49,580 bases of DNA. Origin: a virus. Shown here one piece after another: positions 14,570 through 23,080 of this stretch (the first letter of the stretch is position 1; each line of letters starts with the position of its first letter). Position numbers and translations under genes: made by a program. Under the pieces are notes generated by a model. It searched no databases and was not told the DNA's origin. It saw nothing but the letters and a program-made list of their open reading frames with translations. The stretch spans positions 1 through 49,580 of the IMG/VR virus record IMGVR_UViG_3300021354_000002. One strand, given 5' to 3'.

Positions 14570-16105
14570 ATGCCCACCATCATTGGCTCACCAGTAGCCA
14601 ACAAATCTGCAAGTGGGAACCTAACCCTCAGTAAGACGCTTACTGCTGGTAGCACGTTAATACTTGCTATTGCAGAGAATGATGGAACCGGAACCTCTAC
14701 TTGTCTACCAACCATATCAGGTGGTGGAGGTACTTGGACACAGGTAGTTGCGGCTAGTCTTGTAGCATTCCATACCCGTGCTTCCATCTGGAGAATGGAT
14801 GGAGCAACTGCTGGTGCAGCAACCATTACTGTTACCCCAAATGCCGGGGCTGATTCACTTGCAGCAGGATTAACTGAGTGGGCTGCACTTGCAGCAGTAG
14901 ACAAGACTGCAACAGGGGGTGCATTCAGTACCACACCTACAGCAGGGCCGACAGCGGCGACTACAACAGCGAGTGAAGTAGTCATTGCTGCTTGGGCTAA
15001 TGATGGTTCTGTAGCTGGAGCGACTGTACCTGCTACGGGATATACAAACATAGCCAACCAAGTAAATGCAATTGGTGGGCTGGTAGCAGATTATTTGATA
15101 GTCAGTAGTACAGGAACGCAGACAGCCAACTGGGGAACGCAAACTACAGGCGACCAGTGGACTTCTGCCATAGCGACATTCGCTGATGCTCCTGTACTTG
15201 GTAACAGCGATGGATGGCCTGTTGGAGGCTTTGTTGCAGTCGGTAGGTTGCTTGCTAGTAGCGGAGCAGTCACACATGCCACATCAGGAGTACTTACTGG
15301 ACAACTAGGCACTGTAGCTGGATCCGCAACTCGCTTCCATGCTTTCTCCGCTTCCGGGGTTCTAACTGGACAGATAGGCTCCATAGTCGGTTCTGCTGCA
15401 AGGTCAAGCAGTTCAGTTACCCATGACGGCACAGGAGCACTAGTAGGCTCTATAGGTTCTATAGCAGGTTCTAGTACCCGCTTTAGAGCAATGGCTACGT
15501 CAGGTGCTCTTACGGGGCAAGGCTCTACGATAGTAGGGTCTGCTGTCTATAACGCAGTACATCCTACTTCTGGAAACCTGATTGGTTCTGGTGCAGTTGT
15601 TACTAGTAACGCCACTAGGTTCCATGCGTTTGGGACAAGTGGCGTATTAACTGGTCAAGGGGCAGTAGTTGTTGGCTCTGCTAATCGTGGTACTGGCCCT
15701 GTAACCCACGACACAACAGGAACATTAGTTGGCCCCGGATCATCAATAGTAGGTTCTGCTAACCGTGTTCATGTCTTTGACTCTACAGGTGCTCTAGTAG
15801 GTCAGTTAGGAGCAATAGCTGGGTCTGCTACTAGGTTCCATTCTTTTAGTACAACAGGAGCATTGACAGGACAAAGCTCTTCTATAGTAGGTGTTGCTCT
15901 ACGGTTTAGAGTACATCCTAGTACGGGTGCTTTGATAGGTGCTGCTTCTACAATAGTGGGTGCTGCATCAAGGTCTGGAACTGGGCCTACCTATCCTTCT
16001 CCCGGAGATGTTCGCCTTGGAGTTACCTATGGCCCTACAGGGGCAGACTTTACAGGGACATTGGTAGTTGGTTCTGCCTATCAGGTTTTTATGCTTTCTG
16101 AATAA
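14570..16105 (+). CDS. Fibre-like protein with ten 23-28-residue tandem repeats
   Basis: A 511-residue protein. Residues 1-230 form a beta-rich domain. From about 238 to 477 come ten units on the pattern SGxLTGQxxxIVGSAxRFHxF, each probably one or two turns of a fibre shaft. The C terminus (DVRLGVTYGPTGADFTGTL) resembles a fibre foot. In unit 5 the usual VGSA is replaced by VTSNA, one residue longer, exactly where a copy of the dispersed palindrome lies (15599-15610). Likely a tail or capsid fibre. Confidence 0.65.
   Translation: MPTIIGSPVANKSASGNLTLSKTLTAGSTLILAIAENDGTGTSTCLPTISGGGGTWTQVVAASLVAFHTRASIWRMDGATAGAATITVTPNAGADSLAAGLTEWAALAAVDKTATGGAFSTTPTAGPTAATTTASEVVIAAWANDGSVAGATVPATGYTNIANQVNAIGGLVADYLIVSSTGTQTANWGTQTTGDQWTSAIATFADAPVLGNSDGWPVGGFVAVGRLLASSGAVTHATSGVLTGQLGTVAGSATRFHAFSASGVLTGQIGSIVGSAARSSSSVTHDGTGALVGSIGSIAGSSTRFRAMATSGALTGQGSTIVGSAVYNAVHPTSGNLIGSGAVVTSNATRFHAFGTSGVLTGQGAVVVGSANRGTGPVTHDTTGTLVGPGSSIVGSANRVHVFDSTGALVGQLGAIAGSATRFHSFSTTGALTGQSSSIVGVALRFRVHPSTGALIGAASTIVGAASRSGTGPTYPSPGDVRLGVTYGPTGADFTGTLVVGSAYQVFMLSE
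15599..15610. repeat. Dispersed palindrome GTTACTAGTAAC, exact copy
   Basis: Lies in the fifth tandem repeat of the fibre-like gene, read as Val-Thr-Ser-Asn; the other units lack it. Confidence 0.95.
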
Positions 16106-16110
16106 AGCAT

Positions 16111-16138
16111 TTGAGTTAGTTCGATACATCGTTAAAAT
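16111..16138 (+). promoter_or_regulatory. Possible sigma70-like promoter
   Basis: TTGAGT (16111-16116), a 16-base spacer, and TAAAAT (16133-16138) stand in one of the few intergenic gaps of the structural unit, about 40 bases before the next gene. Confidence 0.4.
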
Positions 16139-16174
16139 ATACCCATTTGCCAACTGGCATTAAAGGAGCTTCCT

Positions 16175-16675
16175 ATGCTTTCCCCTTCTGACCTCTATGA
16201 AATTCGTAAGATCATTGTGTCTTCTAAGCTGCTTGATTCAGGTGCTTTTGACTCTGAGATCGCAAAGATAGAAGCTAGTGTTCAAGCTGCTACTGAAGCT
16301 CAATCTGCTGCTCAAGTAGCCAACAATGATAAGTTTGTTGCTCAAGCTGCAAAGCTTCAAGATGACTTGGATGCGAAGCAAGCCAAGCTTGATGCCACTA
16401 TTGCAGACATCGAACAACGTACTGCTGCCTTGGATGCCAAGCAAGCTGAGTACAATACGACTGCTGCTGAAGTGGGAGCCAAGCTGGATGCTCTAGCTAC
16501 TGCTACCAAGAAGGCACAAGAAGATACTGACAAGATGTACTCTGATGCTAACAGTCGTACAGCTATCGTAGTGAAGCGTGAACAAGAGATTGCTGCTCGT
16601 GAAGCACAGCTTACCCAAGGTCAAGCCGATCTTGCTTCCAAGCTTGCTGCTCTTAAAGCTATCTCTGGATCGTAA
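16175..16675 (+). CDS. Coiled-coil virion-associated protein
   Basis: A 166-residue protein that is almost wholly helical, Ala/Lys/Gln/Asp-rich with clear heptads from about residue 30 to 160 (AKLQDDLDAKQAKLDATIAD). AAAGGAG precedes the ATG. It lies among fibre genes and could be a trimerising fibre rod or chaperone. Small N-terminal globule MLSPSDLYEIRKIIVSS. Function unknown. Confidence 0.65.
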   Translation: MLSPSDLYEIRKIIVSSKLLDSGAFDSEIAKIEASVQAATEAQSAAQVANNDKFVAQAAKLQDDLDAKQAKLDATIADIEQRTAALDAKQAEYNTTAAEVGAKLDALATATKKAQEDTDKMYSDANSRTAIVVKREQEIAAREAQLTQGQADLASKLAALKAISGS

Positions 16676-16677
16676 TC

Positions 16678-16842
16678 ATGGCTGAGATGCTTGTCCCAAG
16701 TAATGCCAAGGAAGCTCAGATAAGTGCTGTCATCACTCGTGCTGATGGCACTATTGAGTACTTAGGTGTAGTTAGCTATTGGCATAAAAACCCTCTTAAA
16801 CGACTCTTCTGGAGCATTAAAAAATGGCTACTCTCCTTGTAA
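16678..16842 (+). CDS. 54-residue hypothetical protein
   Basis: Starts two bases after the previous stop and overlaps the next gene by 19 bases. The product (MAEMLVPSNAKEAQISAVIT then RADGTIEYLGVVSYW) ends in a basic, aromatic amphipathic helix (KNPLKRLFWSIKKWLLSL). Such a helix could lie on a membrane. Short proteins of this form are common between fibre genes in phages, without known function. Confidence 0.6.
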   Translation: MAEMLVPSNAKEAQISAVITRADGTIEYLGVVSYWHKNPLKRLFWSIKKWLLSL

Positions 16843-17195
16843 ACGCTGGCAAAGCTATTGTCACCAACCGCATTAAAGGTGCGGGTACTGAACCATTGAA
16901 TGCTGCTTGGGGTACTGGTGCAGGTACTACTACTGCTACTGATACGACTCTGTTCACTGAAGCTACTCCTCGTGCTGCGGGGACTAGTACCCAACAGACT
17001 ACTTCAGTAGCCAATGATACCTATCAGGTTGTTGCTACCATCACTGCTGCTGGTGCTTTGGCTATTACCAATGCAGGTTTGTTTGATGTGATCACTGCTT
17101 CTTCTGGCAACATGTTTGTCAAGGGAGACTTCTCTGTGATCAACTTGGCAACTGGCGACTCTATTCAGTTTACGTTCAAGACTCAGTTCTCTTGA
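16824..17195 (+). CDS. Virion protein, probable fibre-associated
   Basis: A 123-residue protein beginning MATLLVNAGKAIVTNRIKG with GTEPLNAAWGTGAGTTTATD and a beta-rich second half (AITNAGLFDVITASSGNMF). This layout is recurrent among phage tail-fibre neighbours, where its exact job is not known. It overlaps the previous small gene, implying coupled translation. Confidence 0.6.
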   Translation: MATLLVNAGKAIVTNRIKGAGTEPLNAAWGTGAGTTTATDTTLFTEATPRAAGTSTQQTTSVANDTYQVVATITAAGALAITNAGLFDVITASSGNMFVKGDFSVINLATGDSIQFTFKTQFS

Positions 17196-17220
17196 TCTTT
17201 TAGTTGCGGGACAGTAGTTC

Positions 17221-19698
17221 ATGTCTCTCAACTCTTACGTCTTAAATGGCGGTGTATTAAACGGTACTCGAAGTACCAAGATTTTTGCACAAGCTGTTAC
17301 TGCTACTAGTAGCACAAGCACTTCTACATTAGTTAGAGGTGTTGGTGCTGTTAGGTCGGCAGTAAGTACAAGCCTCTCTTCTAGGGTAGCTGCTGCTCGT
17401 AGGACAATTTCTTACCTATCCACTAGCATTGCTACTGTAATCAAAGCAGTAACACATGCTGTATCTACTGTTACTTCTACTAGTACAAGTACTCTTTCCC
17501 CGTTAAGAAGGTTGTTAAGAACCCTAACTATAGTTAGTACTTCTAATTTTACCTTTATAAAAGGGATGTTATTAACCAAGATTGTCTTGGGTAATAAGTA
17601 CTTGATAACAGGTGGAGTGGGAGCTACTGCTGTAGACACGTTGGCTATCAATGCTGATTTGCCTGTCTACACCACAACTACAGGGGTGGGCAGCACGGTT
17701 ACTGTGTACCCCGGAAGTGTTTTTAAAAGAGCACTCTCTGTAGCACAAACCAATGTAAGCACACTAGCTCGTAGTGGACTCAAGGTGTTTACAACCGCTT
17801 TGACATCTACCAACACATTGGTTAGGCAGATACAAACCACATGGGCAATTGCAAGCACTTCTGTTTCTACATTAGCTAGGAGAGTAGGAGCAATCAGATC
17901 AGTTGTTAGCACTAGTGTTGTTACGAGTTTGAAGGCAATGGTTAAATCTTTTGCTCTTGTTACTAGTAACATGACACAAACTCTGTTCAAGACAACAGTA
18001 AAGCCTTTTGCTTTATTGACGAGTTTATCTACATTTTCTCTTGTTAAGAGAGTACTTTTAACTAAGATAGTCTCTGGCAATAGATACCTTATCACCGGAG
18101 GTGTGGGCAGTGTGGTGGGTAATCTGTTAGCAATCAATAACGATGCCCCGGTGTACAACACGACAACTGGAGCAACATCTGTTGCTACAGTGTCTACTGC
18201 TAGTGCTTTCATTCGCACAATCACTGCTGTACAGACATCAACATCAACGTTAGTTACAGCATTTAAAAGAGGACTTTTACTTTTAATCTCTTCTACTTCT
18301 GTAGTCTCTATTCTAAGAGCTACCTCTCATAGCTTCTTAGTAGTACTGTCTATATCTACAGCTTCTAGCATTAAGAAATTTATAACCACCTTAGTCTCTT
18401 GGGGGTCTAAGTACGTCATTACTGGTGGTGTTGGAAGCTCTACGTTAGGCAGCCTTGCAATCAATTCTGACAACCCAGTCTACACCACTGCCCCTTACAT
18501 CAGCAGTACGTCTACAGTGTCCACCCCAACAATCTTTAAACGGGTTATCACATTAGTACAAATCTCTGTTGCTGCTGTTGGAACCATGTTTAATAAAGGA
18601 GTGATTCTTACTGCTGTCAACACTAGCATTGCTGTGCTTCGTAAGATGGTGCAGCCTTCTTTCTGGCTTACAGGAACCACAGGCACAAGCACTACGGTAA
18701 AGCAAACCCAGCTTACACGTACTGTGTCTGGCAGCAAGTACGTCATTACAGGAGGGATAGGCAGTAGTGTTCTAGACTCCTTGTCTTTAAACTCTGATAG
18801 CCCTGTCTACACAGTTACTCCTGCAATAAGCAGCAGTGCCACAGTAACTCCAATAACTGTTTATAAGTTCTTGTTGACCTTAGTCAATACGTCTGTTGCT
18901 GCTTTTGGTCTTGCTGTGGCAAGAGTCAAAAGCCTTTCGATATTGAGCACCTCTATTTCTGCTTTCCTAAAGCTGATTCAGCCTTCTGCTCGGAGCATTA
19001 GCAGTACTAGTTCTGGAGCAATGGTTAAAGGAGTTGGCATTACTCGCACTGTTTCTGGAGTGTCTTACGTCATAAGTGGCGGCATTGGAAGCACAATGCT
19101 TAACAGTTTGGCTGTCAATACGGATAGTCCTGTGTACACAACTCTGCCTAATGTGCAATCCACAGCAACCATTTCCCCCAAGAGTGTGTTCTTTCGGCTC
19201 ATTGCTTTTGTCAATGTGACTGTGGCTGCTGTTGGGACTGCTATTACAAGGGTAGTCTCACTCTCCTTTGTGAGCACCACTGCTTCATCTTTGATCCGAC
19301 AAGCACAGAAGACTTTCAACACAGCCTTGACGAGCATTGCAGCCTACCTCAACAGAGTGGGGAAGTCTGTTTCAAACCTTGTTACTAGTAACACCGTACT
19401 CACCAAGTTGGTCTCTAAGCTGCTCTCTTTTGGCAGTACTTGCCTAGCCTTCTTAACAGCCACTCGTAGTGGTGGAACGGTTTATTTTGCTGTCTTAACC
19501 GTAACGAGTTATACTACGGCTGCACTAGCCTATGTGATCAATCGGTACGTAGTCAACATTGCTGCTACCGCTAGAGACACAATCATTGTTCCCGCCTATG
19601 GGGTACTTGTGTCCATCACAAATGGGATTAGCAGCATCTTAGTAAGACCTTCAAAGACTGTCATAACATCTACAGAAGAGGATAACTTAGATGGCTGA
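17221..19698 (+). CDS. Large repetitive hydrophobic virion protein
   Basis: An 825-residue protein of unknown function built from long imperfect repeats. Five copies of (K/S)YxITGGxGSxxLxSLAxNxDxPVYT begin near residues 125, 287, 397, 506 and 615, each followed by a Val/Thr/Ser-rich hydrophobic stretch with spaced Lys/Arg. The overall protein is strongly hydrophobic yet basic, with no acidic clusters. It may be a beta-helical shaft or a membrane-active protein. Two exact copies of the dispersed palindrome fall in it and a third palindrome variant (GCTACTAGTAGC, 17302). No homology recognised. Confidence 0.6.
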   Translation: MSLNSYVLNGGVLNGTRSTKIFAQAVTATSSTSTSTLVRGVGAVRSAVSTSLSSRVAAARRTISYLSTSIATVIKAVTHAVSTVTSTSTSTLSPLRRLLRTLTIVSTSNFTFIKGMLLTKIVLGNKYLITGGVGATAVDTLAINADLPVYTTTTGVGSTVTVYPGSVFKRALSVAQTNVSTLARSGLKVFTTALTSTNTLVRQIQTTWAIASTSVSTLARRVGAIRSVVSTSVVTSLKAMVKSFALVTSNMTQTLFKTTVKPFALLTSLSTFSLVKRVLLTKIVSGNRYLITGGVGSVVGNLLAINNDAPVYNTTTGATSVATVSTASAFIRTITAVQTSTSTLVTAFKRGLLLLISSTSVVSILRATSHSFLVVLSISTASSIKKFITTLVSWGSKYVITGGVGSSTLGSLAINSDNPVYTTAPYISSTSTVSTPTIFKRVITLVQISVAAVGTMFNKGVILTAVNTSIAVLRKMVQPSFWLTGTTGTSTTVKQTQLTRTVSGSKYVITGGIGSSVLDSLSLNSDSPVYTVTPAISSSATVTPITVYKFLLTLVNTSVAAFGLAVARVKSLSILSTSISAFLKLIQPSARSISSTSSGAMVKGVGITRTVSGVSYVISGGIGSTMLNSLAVNTDSPVYTTLPNVQSTATISPKSVFFRLIAFVNVTVAAVGTAITRVVSLSFVSTTASSLIRQAQKTFNTALTSIAAYLNRVGKSVSNLVTSNTVLTKLVSKLLSFGSTCLAFLTATRSGGTVYFAVLTVTSYTTAALAYVINRYVVNIAATARDTIIVPAYGVLVSITNGISSILVRPSKTVITSTEEDNLDG
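17959..17970. repeat. Dispersed palindrome GTTACTAGTAAC, exact copy
   Basis: In the 825-codon repetitive gene, read LVTSNM. Symmetric over 14 bp. Confidence 0.95.
19381..19392. repeat. Dispersed palindrome GTTACTAGTAAC, exact copy
   Basis: Second exact copy in the 825-codon gene, read LVTSNT. Confidence 0.95.
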
Positions 19699-20002
19699 AA
19701 CCTTCTCCTACAAGATCACTACTGAGAACAAACTCCTATCCTTTGACTTCATTCAAGTGTTGTCTACTGGAGAGACCATTACGTCTGGAGTAACTACCGT
19801 AACGGTTAAGGATGGAACTGACCCAAGCCCAAGCTCCATCATCTCAGGCAACTCCATCATCTCAGGAACCAAAGTCTCTCAACGAGTGATAGGTGGGTTG
19901 TCTGGAGTTACTTACCGCTTGGTTATGACCATCACCACTTCAGCATCCAATACGTTTGTTGCTGTGGGAGATTTGCCTGTGTATAGTACTGCTCTAGTGT
20001 AG
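19691..20002 (+). CDS. Fibre-tail adaptor-like protein
   Basis: A 103-residue protein with the layout of small phage fibre-to-tail adaptors: an early TGETITSGVTTVTV strand pair, a variable middle with Gly-Ser turns, then SQRVIGGLSGVTYRLVMTIT and a TS-rich end. Such proteins link fibres to the tail tube. It overlaps the preceding gene by eight bases. Confidence 0.65.
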   Translation: MAETFSYKITTENKLLSFDFIQVLSTGETITSGVTTVTVKDGTDPSPSSIISGNSIISGTKVSQRVIGGLSGVTYRLVMTITTSASNTFVAVGDLPVYSTALV

Positions 20003-20004
20003 TA

Positions 20005-20355
20005 ATGACTGCTCCTACCACGTACCTCAAGGGCAGTTGGAATGTCATCTGCGATGTATGCGGAAGGCAGTATAAGGCTGAGAGTTTGCAGATGCGGTGG
20101 GATGGTCTTATGGTCTGTCATGGGGATTGGGAACCTAGACAGCCTCAAGACTTTGTTAGGGGAGTTGCTGATCAGCAAGCTGTTCCTTGGTCTAGACCAG
20201 AGGCAGCAGATAGATTTATATACTTGCAGACTACTTTGATGAATATCTTTTATTCATCAAGGACTACTGCCACAATTGGAATACGAGTCCAATACGCTAA
20301 CACCTCTTTGCATGAACTAGATGGAAGAGTACTTAACCAGATCGCACTAGGATAG
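20005..20355 (+). CDS. Small zinc-finger-like structural-region protein
   Basis: A 116-residue protein with CDVCGRQYKA (Cys16, Cys19) followed by MRWDGLMVCHGDWEPRQPQDFVRG, giving a third Cys and a His that could complete a zinc site. This WDGLMVC..DWEPR..QDFVRG pattern recurs in phage structural regions without assigned role. It starts two bases after the previous stop. An assembly or fibre-attachment role is inferred from place. Confidence 0.7.
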   Translation: MTAPTTYLKGSWNVICDVCGRQYKAESLQMRWDGLMVCHGDWEPRQPQDFVRGVADQQAVPWSRPEAADRFIYLQTTLMNIFYSSRTTATIGIRVQYANTSLHELDGRVLNQIALG

Positions 20356-20361
20356 AACACT

Positions 20362-21351
20362 ATGGCAAATATGTCTTTCTCCAACAATGCCGCTACTACG
20401 TTAGCTTCAGGCATTACCAACGTAGCTTCTACTCTTACAGTAGCTACTAGTACAGGAACATTGTTTCCTGTTATTACTGGTGCTCAGTACTTCTATTGCA
20501 CCTTGGCTAACAATGCTGGTACGACTGAAGTCATCAAGGTAACTGCTCGTACTGGCACATCAGATACCTTTACTACCATTGTTCGTGGGCAGGACAACAC
20601 ATCTGCTGTTGCTTGGAACACTGGTGACAAATGTGAGCTTCGTCTTGTTGCTGCTTCCTTGAATGACTTTCCTAAGCTGGATGAAGTAAATACATTTGCT
20701 TTAGCTCAAACATTTAGTACGCCTATTGTTGTAAGTAGTGGTGGTACAGGGTTGGCAACACTTACTGCCAATAACGTTATCCTTGGTAACGGTACTTCTA
20801 ATCCCTTGTTTGTTGCACCCGGTACTAGTGGTAACGTACTGACTTCCAACGGCTCTACTTGGGCATCTTCTGCTGCACCAGTGTCCTCAACGATAGGGTC
20901 TGTAGCAACTACAACATCAGGCACTTCTTTTGACTTTACTGGCATACCTGCTACTGCTAACTTAGTCAGTATCAATTTGAACGCAGTATCTTTAGCTGGT
21001 GGTACAGGACGAATAGCTTTTCAGCTTGGTAGTGGTTCAATACAAACCACGGGCTACACATCAGTTTTAATGACAGGAACTACTACTCCTGCTATTGCCA
21101 ACACATCTTTTACCACAGGCGTCTACGGCACTTCTTCAACTGCTTCAACTCCTCGGTATGGGGCAGTTAACTTTAAGCGAGTTTCTGGAAACGTCTGGAT
21201 ATGGGAAGGAATGTTTTATGAAGGAACAGTCGCTTACTATAACTTTGTGATGGGAACCGTAACTTTAGGTGGTGCTTTGGATAGAGTTCGTTTGACCTCT
21301 AGTACTACAGACACATTTAATGGCGGTACTGCTAACGTAACTTGGAGCTAA
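20362..21351 (+). CDS. Tail fibre protein
   Basis: A 329-residue protein. Residues 1-100 resemble a fibre N-terminal attachment domain (TLTVATSTGTLFPVITGAQ, VRGQDNTSAVAWNTGD). A middle segment GGTGLATLTANNVILGNG and GTSGNVLTSNGSTWAS is the shaft motif common in phage fibres. The last 150 residues form a beta-rich tip that may bind the receptor. The next gene is a probable small fibre-associated protein. Confidence 0.75.
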   Translation: MANMSFSNNAATTLASGITNVASTLTVATSTGTLFPVITGAQYFYCTLANNAGTTEVIKVTARTGTSDTFTTIVRGQDNTSAVAWNTGDKCELRLVAASLNDFPKLDEVNTFALAQTFSTPIVVSSGGTGLATLTANNVILGNGTSNPLFVAPGTSGNVLTSNGSTWASSAAPVSSTIGSVATTTSGTSFDFTGIPATANLVSINLNAVSLAGGTGRIAFQLGSGSIQTTGYTSVLMTGTTTPAIANTSFTTGVYGTSSTASTPRYGAVNFKRVSGNVWIWEGMFYEGTVAYYNFVMGTVTLGGALDRVRLTSSTTDTFNGGTANVTWS

Positions 21352-21353
21352 AC

Positions 21354-21629
21354 ATGCAACGTACTGAAATCAATTGTGTAACTGGAGAGGTTGTTGTTAT
21401 TGATATGTCTGCGGAAGAGGTTGCTGCTCTTCCTATTCTTCCTCCAGAAGACCCAAAGGCATTGATTCGTGAACAGATTAAGCAGCTTGAGCAAGCACAG
21501 CTAATGCCCCGCGCAACAAGAGAGTTCATGCTCTTGTACGTCGAGACAAACAACCTGACTGCTATGCCGGGGTATGCTCCTCTGAAAGCATTTGACAACC
21601 AGATAGTAGCCTTACGGAATCAGCTATGA
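21354..21629 (+). CDS. Small fibre-associated protein
   Basis: A 91-residue protein, MQRTEINCVTGEVVVIDMSA then a helical Glu/Gln-rich region with IREQIKQLEQAQLMPRATRE. Proteins with this CVTGE start and following coil usually sit just downstream of fibre genes and may assist fibre assembly. The ATG at 21354 is two bases after the fibre stop; a slightly longer frame overlaps the fibre gene. Confidence 0.65.
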   Translation: MQRTEINCVTGEVVVIDMSAEEVAALPILPPEDPKALIREQIKQLEQAQLMPRATREFMLLYVETNNLTAMPGYAPLKAFDNQIVALRNQL

Positions 21630-21922
21630 CTGAAATACTCTGTGTACTACTCTACCCAGCATTGCTGTGTATCAGCAGTCCACTAAGGTACTTCTATCTC
21701 ATTCCATTTGTCTTGGGTGCTTGGTTAATTGACTGTATTCTTTGCCATACCTTTTGGGCATTGGCATTTGGTTGGCCTAAGCATGGTGAGGTTACGATTA
21801 GTGATACGTTAGAGCGTCTATGTTTGGACTTTAACAACCCTGACCACGAGCTATTCGTTGCTATAGCAAAGAAGATCAATCGTGTTGATCCTCTACATGC
21901 ACACATCAGGGCTGTTAAATGA
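21626..21922 (+). CDS. Small membrane protein
   Basis: A 98-residue protein with two close hydrophobic helices (about 4-19 and 22-48) followed by a soluble tail containing FGWPKHGEVTISDTLERLC and IAKKINRVDP. The tail pattern recurs in phages beside fibre and holin-like genes. It overlaps both neighbours by four bases. Function unknown; a part in lysis or entry is possible. Confidence 0.65.
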   Translation: MTEILCVLLYPALLCISSPLRYFYLIPFVLGAWLIDCILCHTFWALAFGWPKHGEVTISDTLERLCLDFNNPDHELFVAIAKKINRVDPLHAHIRAVK

Positions 21923-22317
21923 CCATGCATCAATTCGGGGAAGATGATAGTGACTTTGCTCCTCTTGCTGACAGCTTCAATGACCGCAGGAAGGATTCTC
22001 CTATGCCAGTATTACTTGAGTTAGTACGGCAGGTACATGAGTCCCAAAAGAATTTGGACAAGCGTCTTACTAGACACATGACAGATGAGACCAATGAGTT
22101 GGCTCTAGCAGTCTCTAAGTTGATGAGAGAAGCTTTCCCTGAAGGTGATCCTGAAGGACATCGTAGACACCACGAGCTTGTTATCAAGCAAGCTGAAGAG
22201 AAGGCAAAGTTCTGGCAAGAGATGAGAGTTGCTGGAGCTAAGTGGTTAGGCTTGGGTGTTCTTACTTTCTTAGCTGGTGCAGCTTGGACTGCATTTTTGA
22301 ATGGGCCACACAAATGA
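21919..22317 (+). CDS. Tail-anchored membrane protein, holin-like
   Basis: A 132-residue protein with a charged, helical body and one C-terminal membrane helix (about 107-127, LGLGVLTFLAGAAWTAFL). The segment FPEGDPEGHRRHHELVIK is seen in many phage proteins of this form, sometimes called holins without proof. A separate, better holin candidate is at 35882-36397, so this call is kept general. Coupled to both neighbours by overlaps. Confidence 0.65.
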   Translation: MTMHQFGEDDSDFAPLADSFNDRRKDSPMPVLLELVRQVHESQKNLDKRLTRHMTDETNELALAVSKLMREAFPEGDPEGHRRHHELVIKQAEEKAKFWQEMRVAGAKWLGLGVLTFLAGAAWTAFLNGPHK

Positions 22318-23078
22318 GCAGCACTTACACCGTCACTAGAGATCAGGTTATTGCTTTAGCTCTGCGTAAGCTTGGTGTTCTTGAACTAGGAGACACACCA
22401 GATGCTAATAGCATTGCCAATGCAAACATGTCTCTTAACTTGCTTATCAAGCAGTTCAGTACCGAAGGGTTAAAGCTTTGGAAGAATGCAGAGCTACGCA
22501 TTCCTCTTGTTGGTTCTAACAACTACTATGTGTTAGGTGGTTCCAACAGTGCTTTGATGTACGACACTACTCAACCTAGTACGGCGGTTACTGATAAGCC
22601 TTTGAAGATTCTTCAAGCTTGGTATCGCAACATCTCTGTGGCTCCTAACATAGACACTCCCATCCAGTTGCTCTCCAAGCAAGAGTACAACATCTTGGGA
22701 TCGAAGTTCTCTACTGGTACTGCCAATAGCATCTTCTATGATGTGAAGGCTCTCAACGGTATCTTGTATATCTACTTGTCTCCAGACACATATTCTTTAG
22801 CTAACCTTGAGTTGCATGTTGTAGCTCAGATGCCTTTGAATGACATGTTGTTGTCTACTGACATCCCTGACTTCCCTAACGAGTGGATGAACACTCTCAT
22901 ATGGAACTTGGCAGATCAGTTGGCAATTGAGTACGGTGTTCCTATGAACTACCGTAATGAAATTATGACTAGAGCCAAGGTGTACAAGGATCAAATGAAT
23001 GATTGGGATGTGGATGCCTATAGCACTAACTTCCAACCTGACTATCGAAGCATGATCCCCAACTCTTATGCAAGGTAA
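22314..23078 (+). CDS. P22 gp4-like tail adaptor / DNA stabilisation protein
   Basis: A 254-residue protein starting MSSTYTVTRDQVIALALRKL and continuing with the helical start and beta-rich body typical of P22 gp4 and related head-completion adaptors, which close the portal after packaging. The frame is open upstream to 22242, but the ATG at 22314, overlapping the previous stop by four bases, fits the family start. The following gene is gp10-like, the usual pair. Confidence 0.8.
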   Translation: MSSTYTVTRDQVIALALRKLGVLELGDTPDANSIANANMSLNLLIKQFSTEGLKLWKNAELRIPLVGSNNYYVLGGSNSALMYDTTQPSTAVTDKPLKILQAWYRNISVAPNIDTPIQLLSKQEYNILGSKFSTGTANSIFYDVKALNGILYIYLSPDTYSLANLELHVVAQMPLNDMLLSTDIPDFPNEWMNTLIWNLADQLAIEYGVPMNYRNEIMTRAKVYKDQMNDWDVDAYSTNFQPDYRSMIPNSYAR

Positions 23079-23080
23079 TC

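Noticed and set aside
21919-22317. Naming the tail-anchored protein as the holin
   Set aside because: A better holin with three membrane segments lies next to the lysozyme; this one has a single C-terminal helix.
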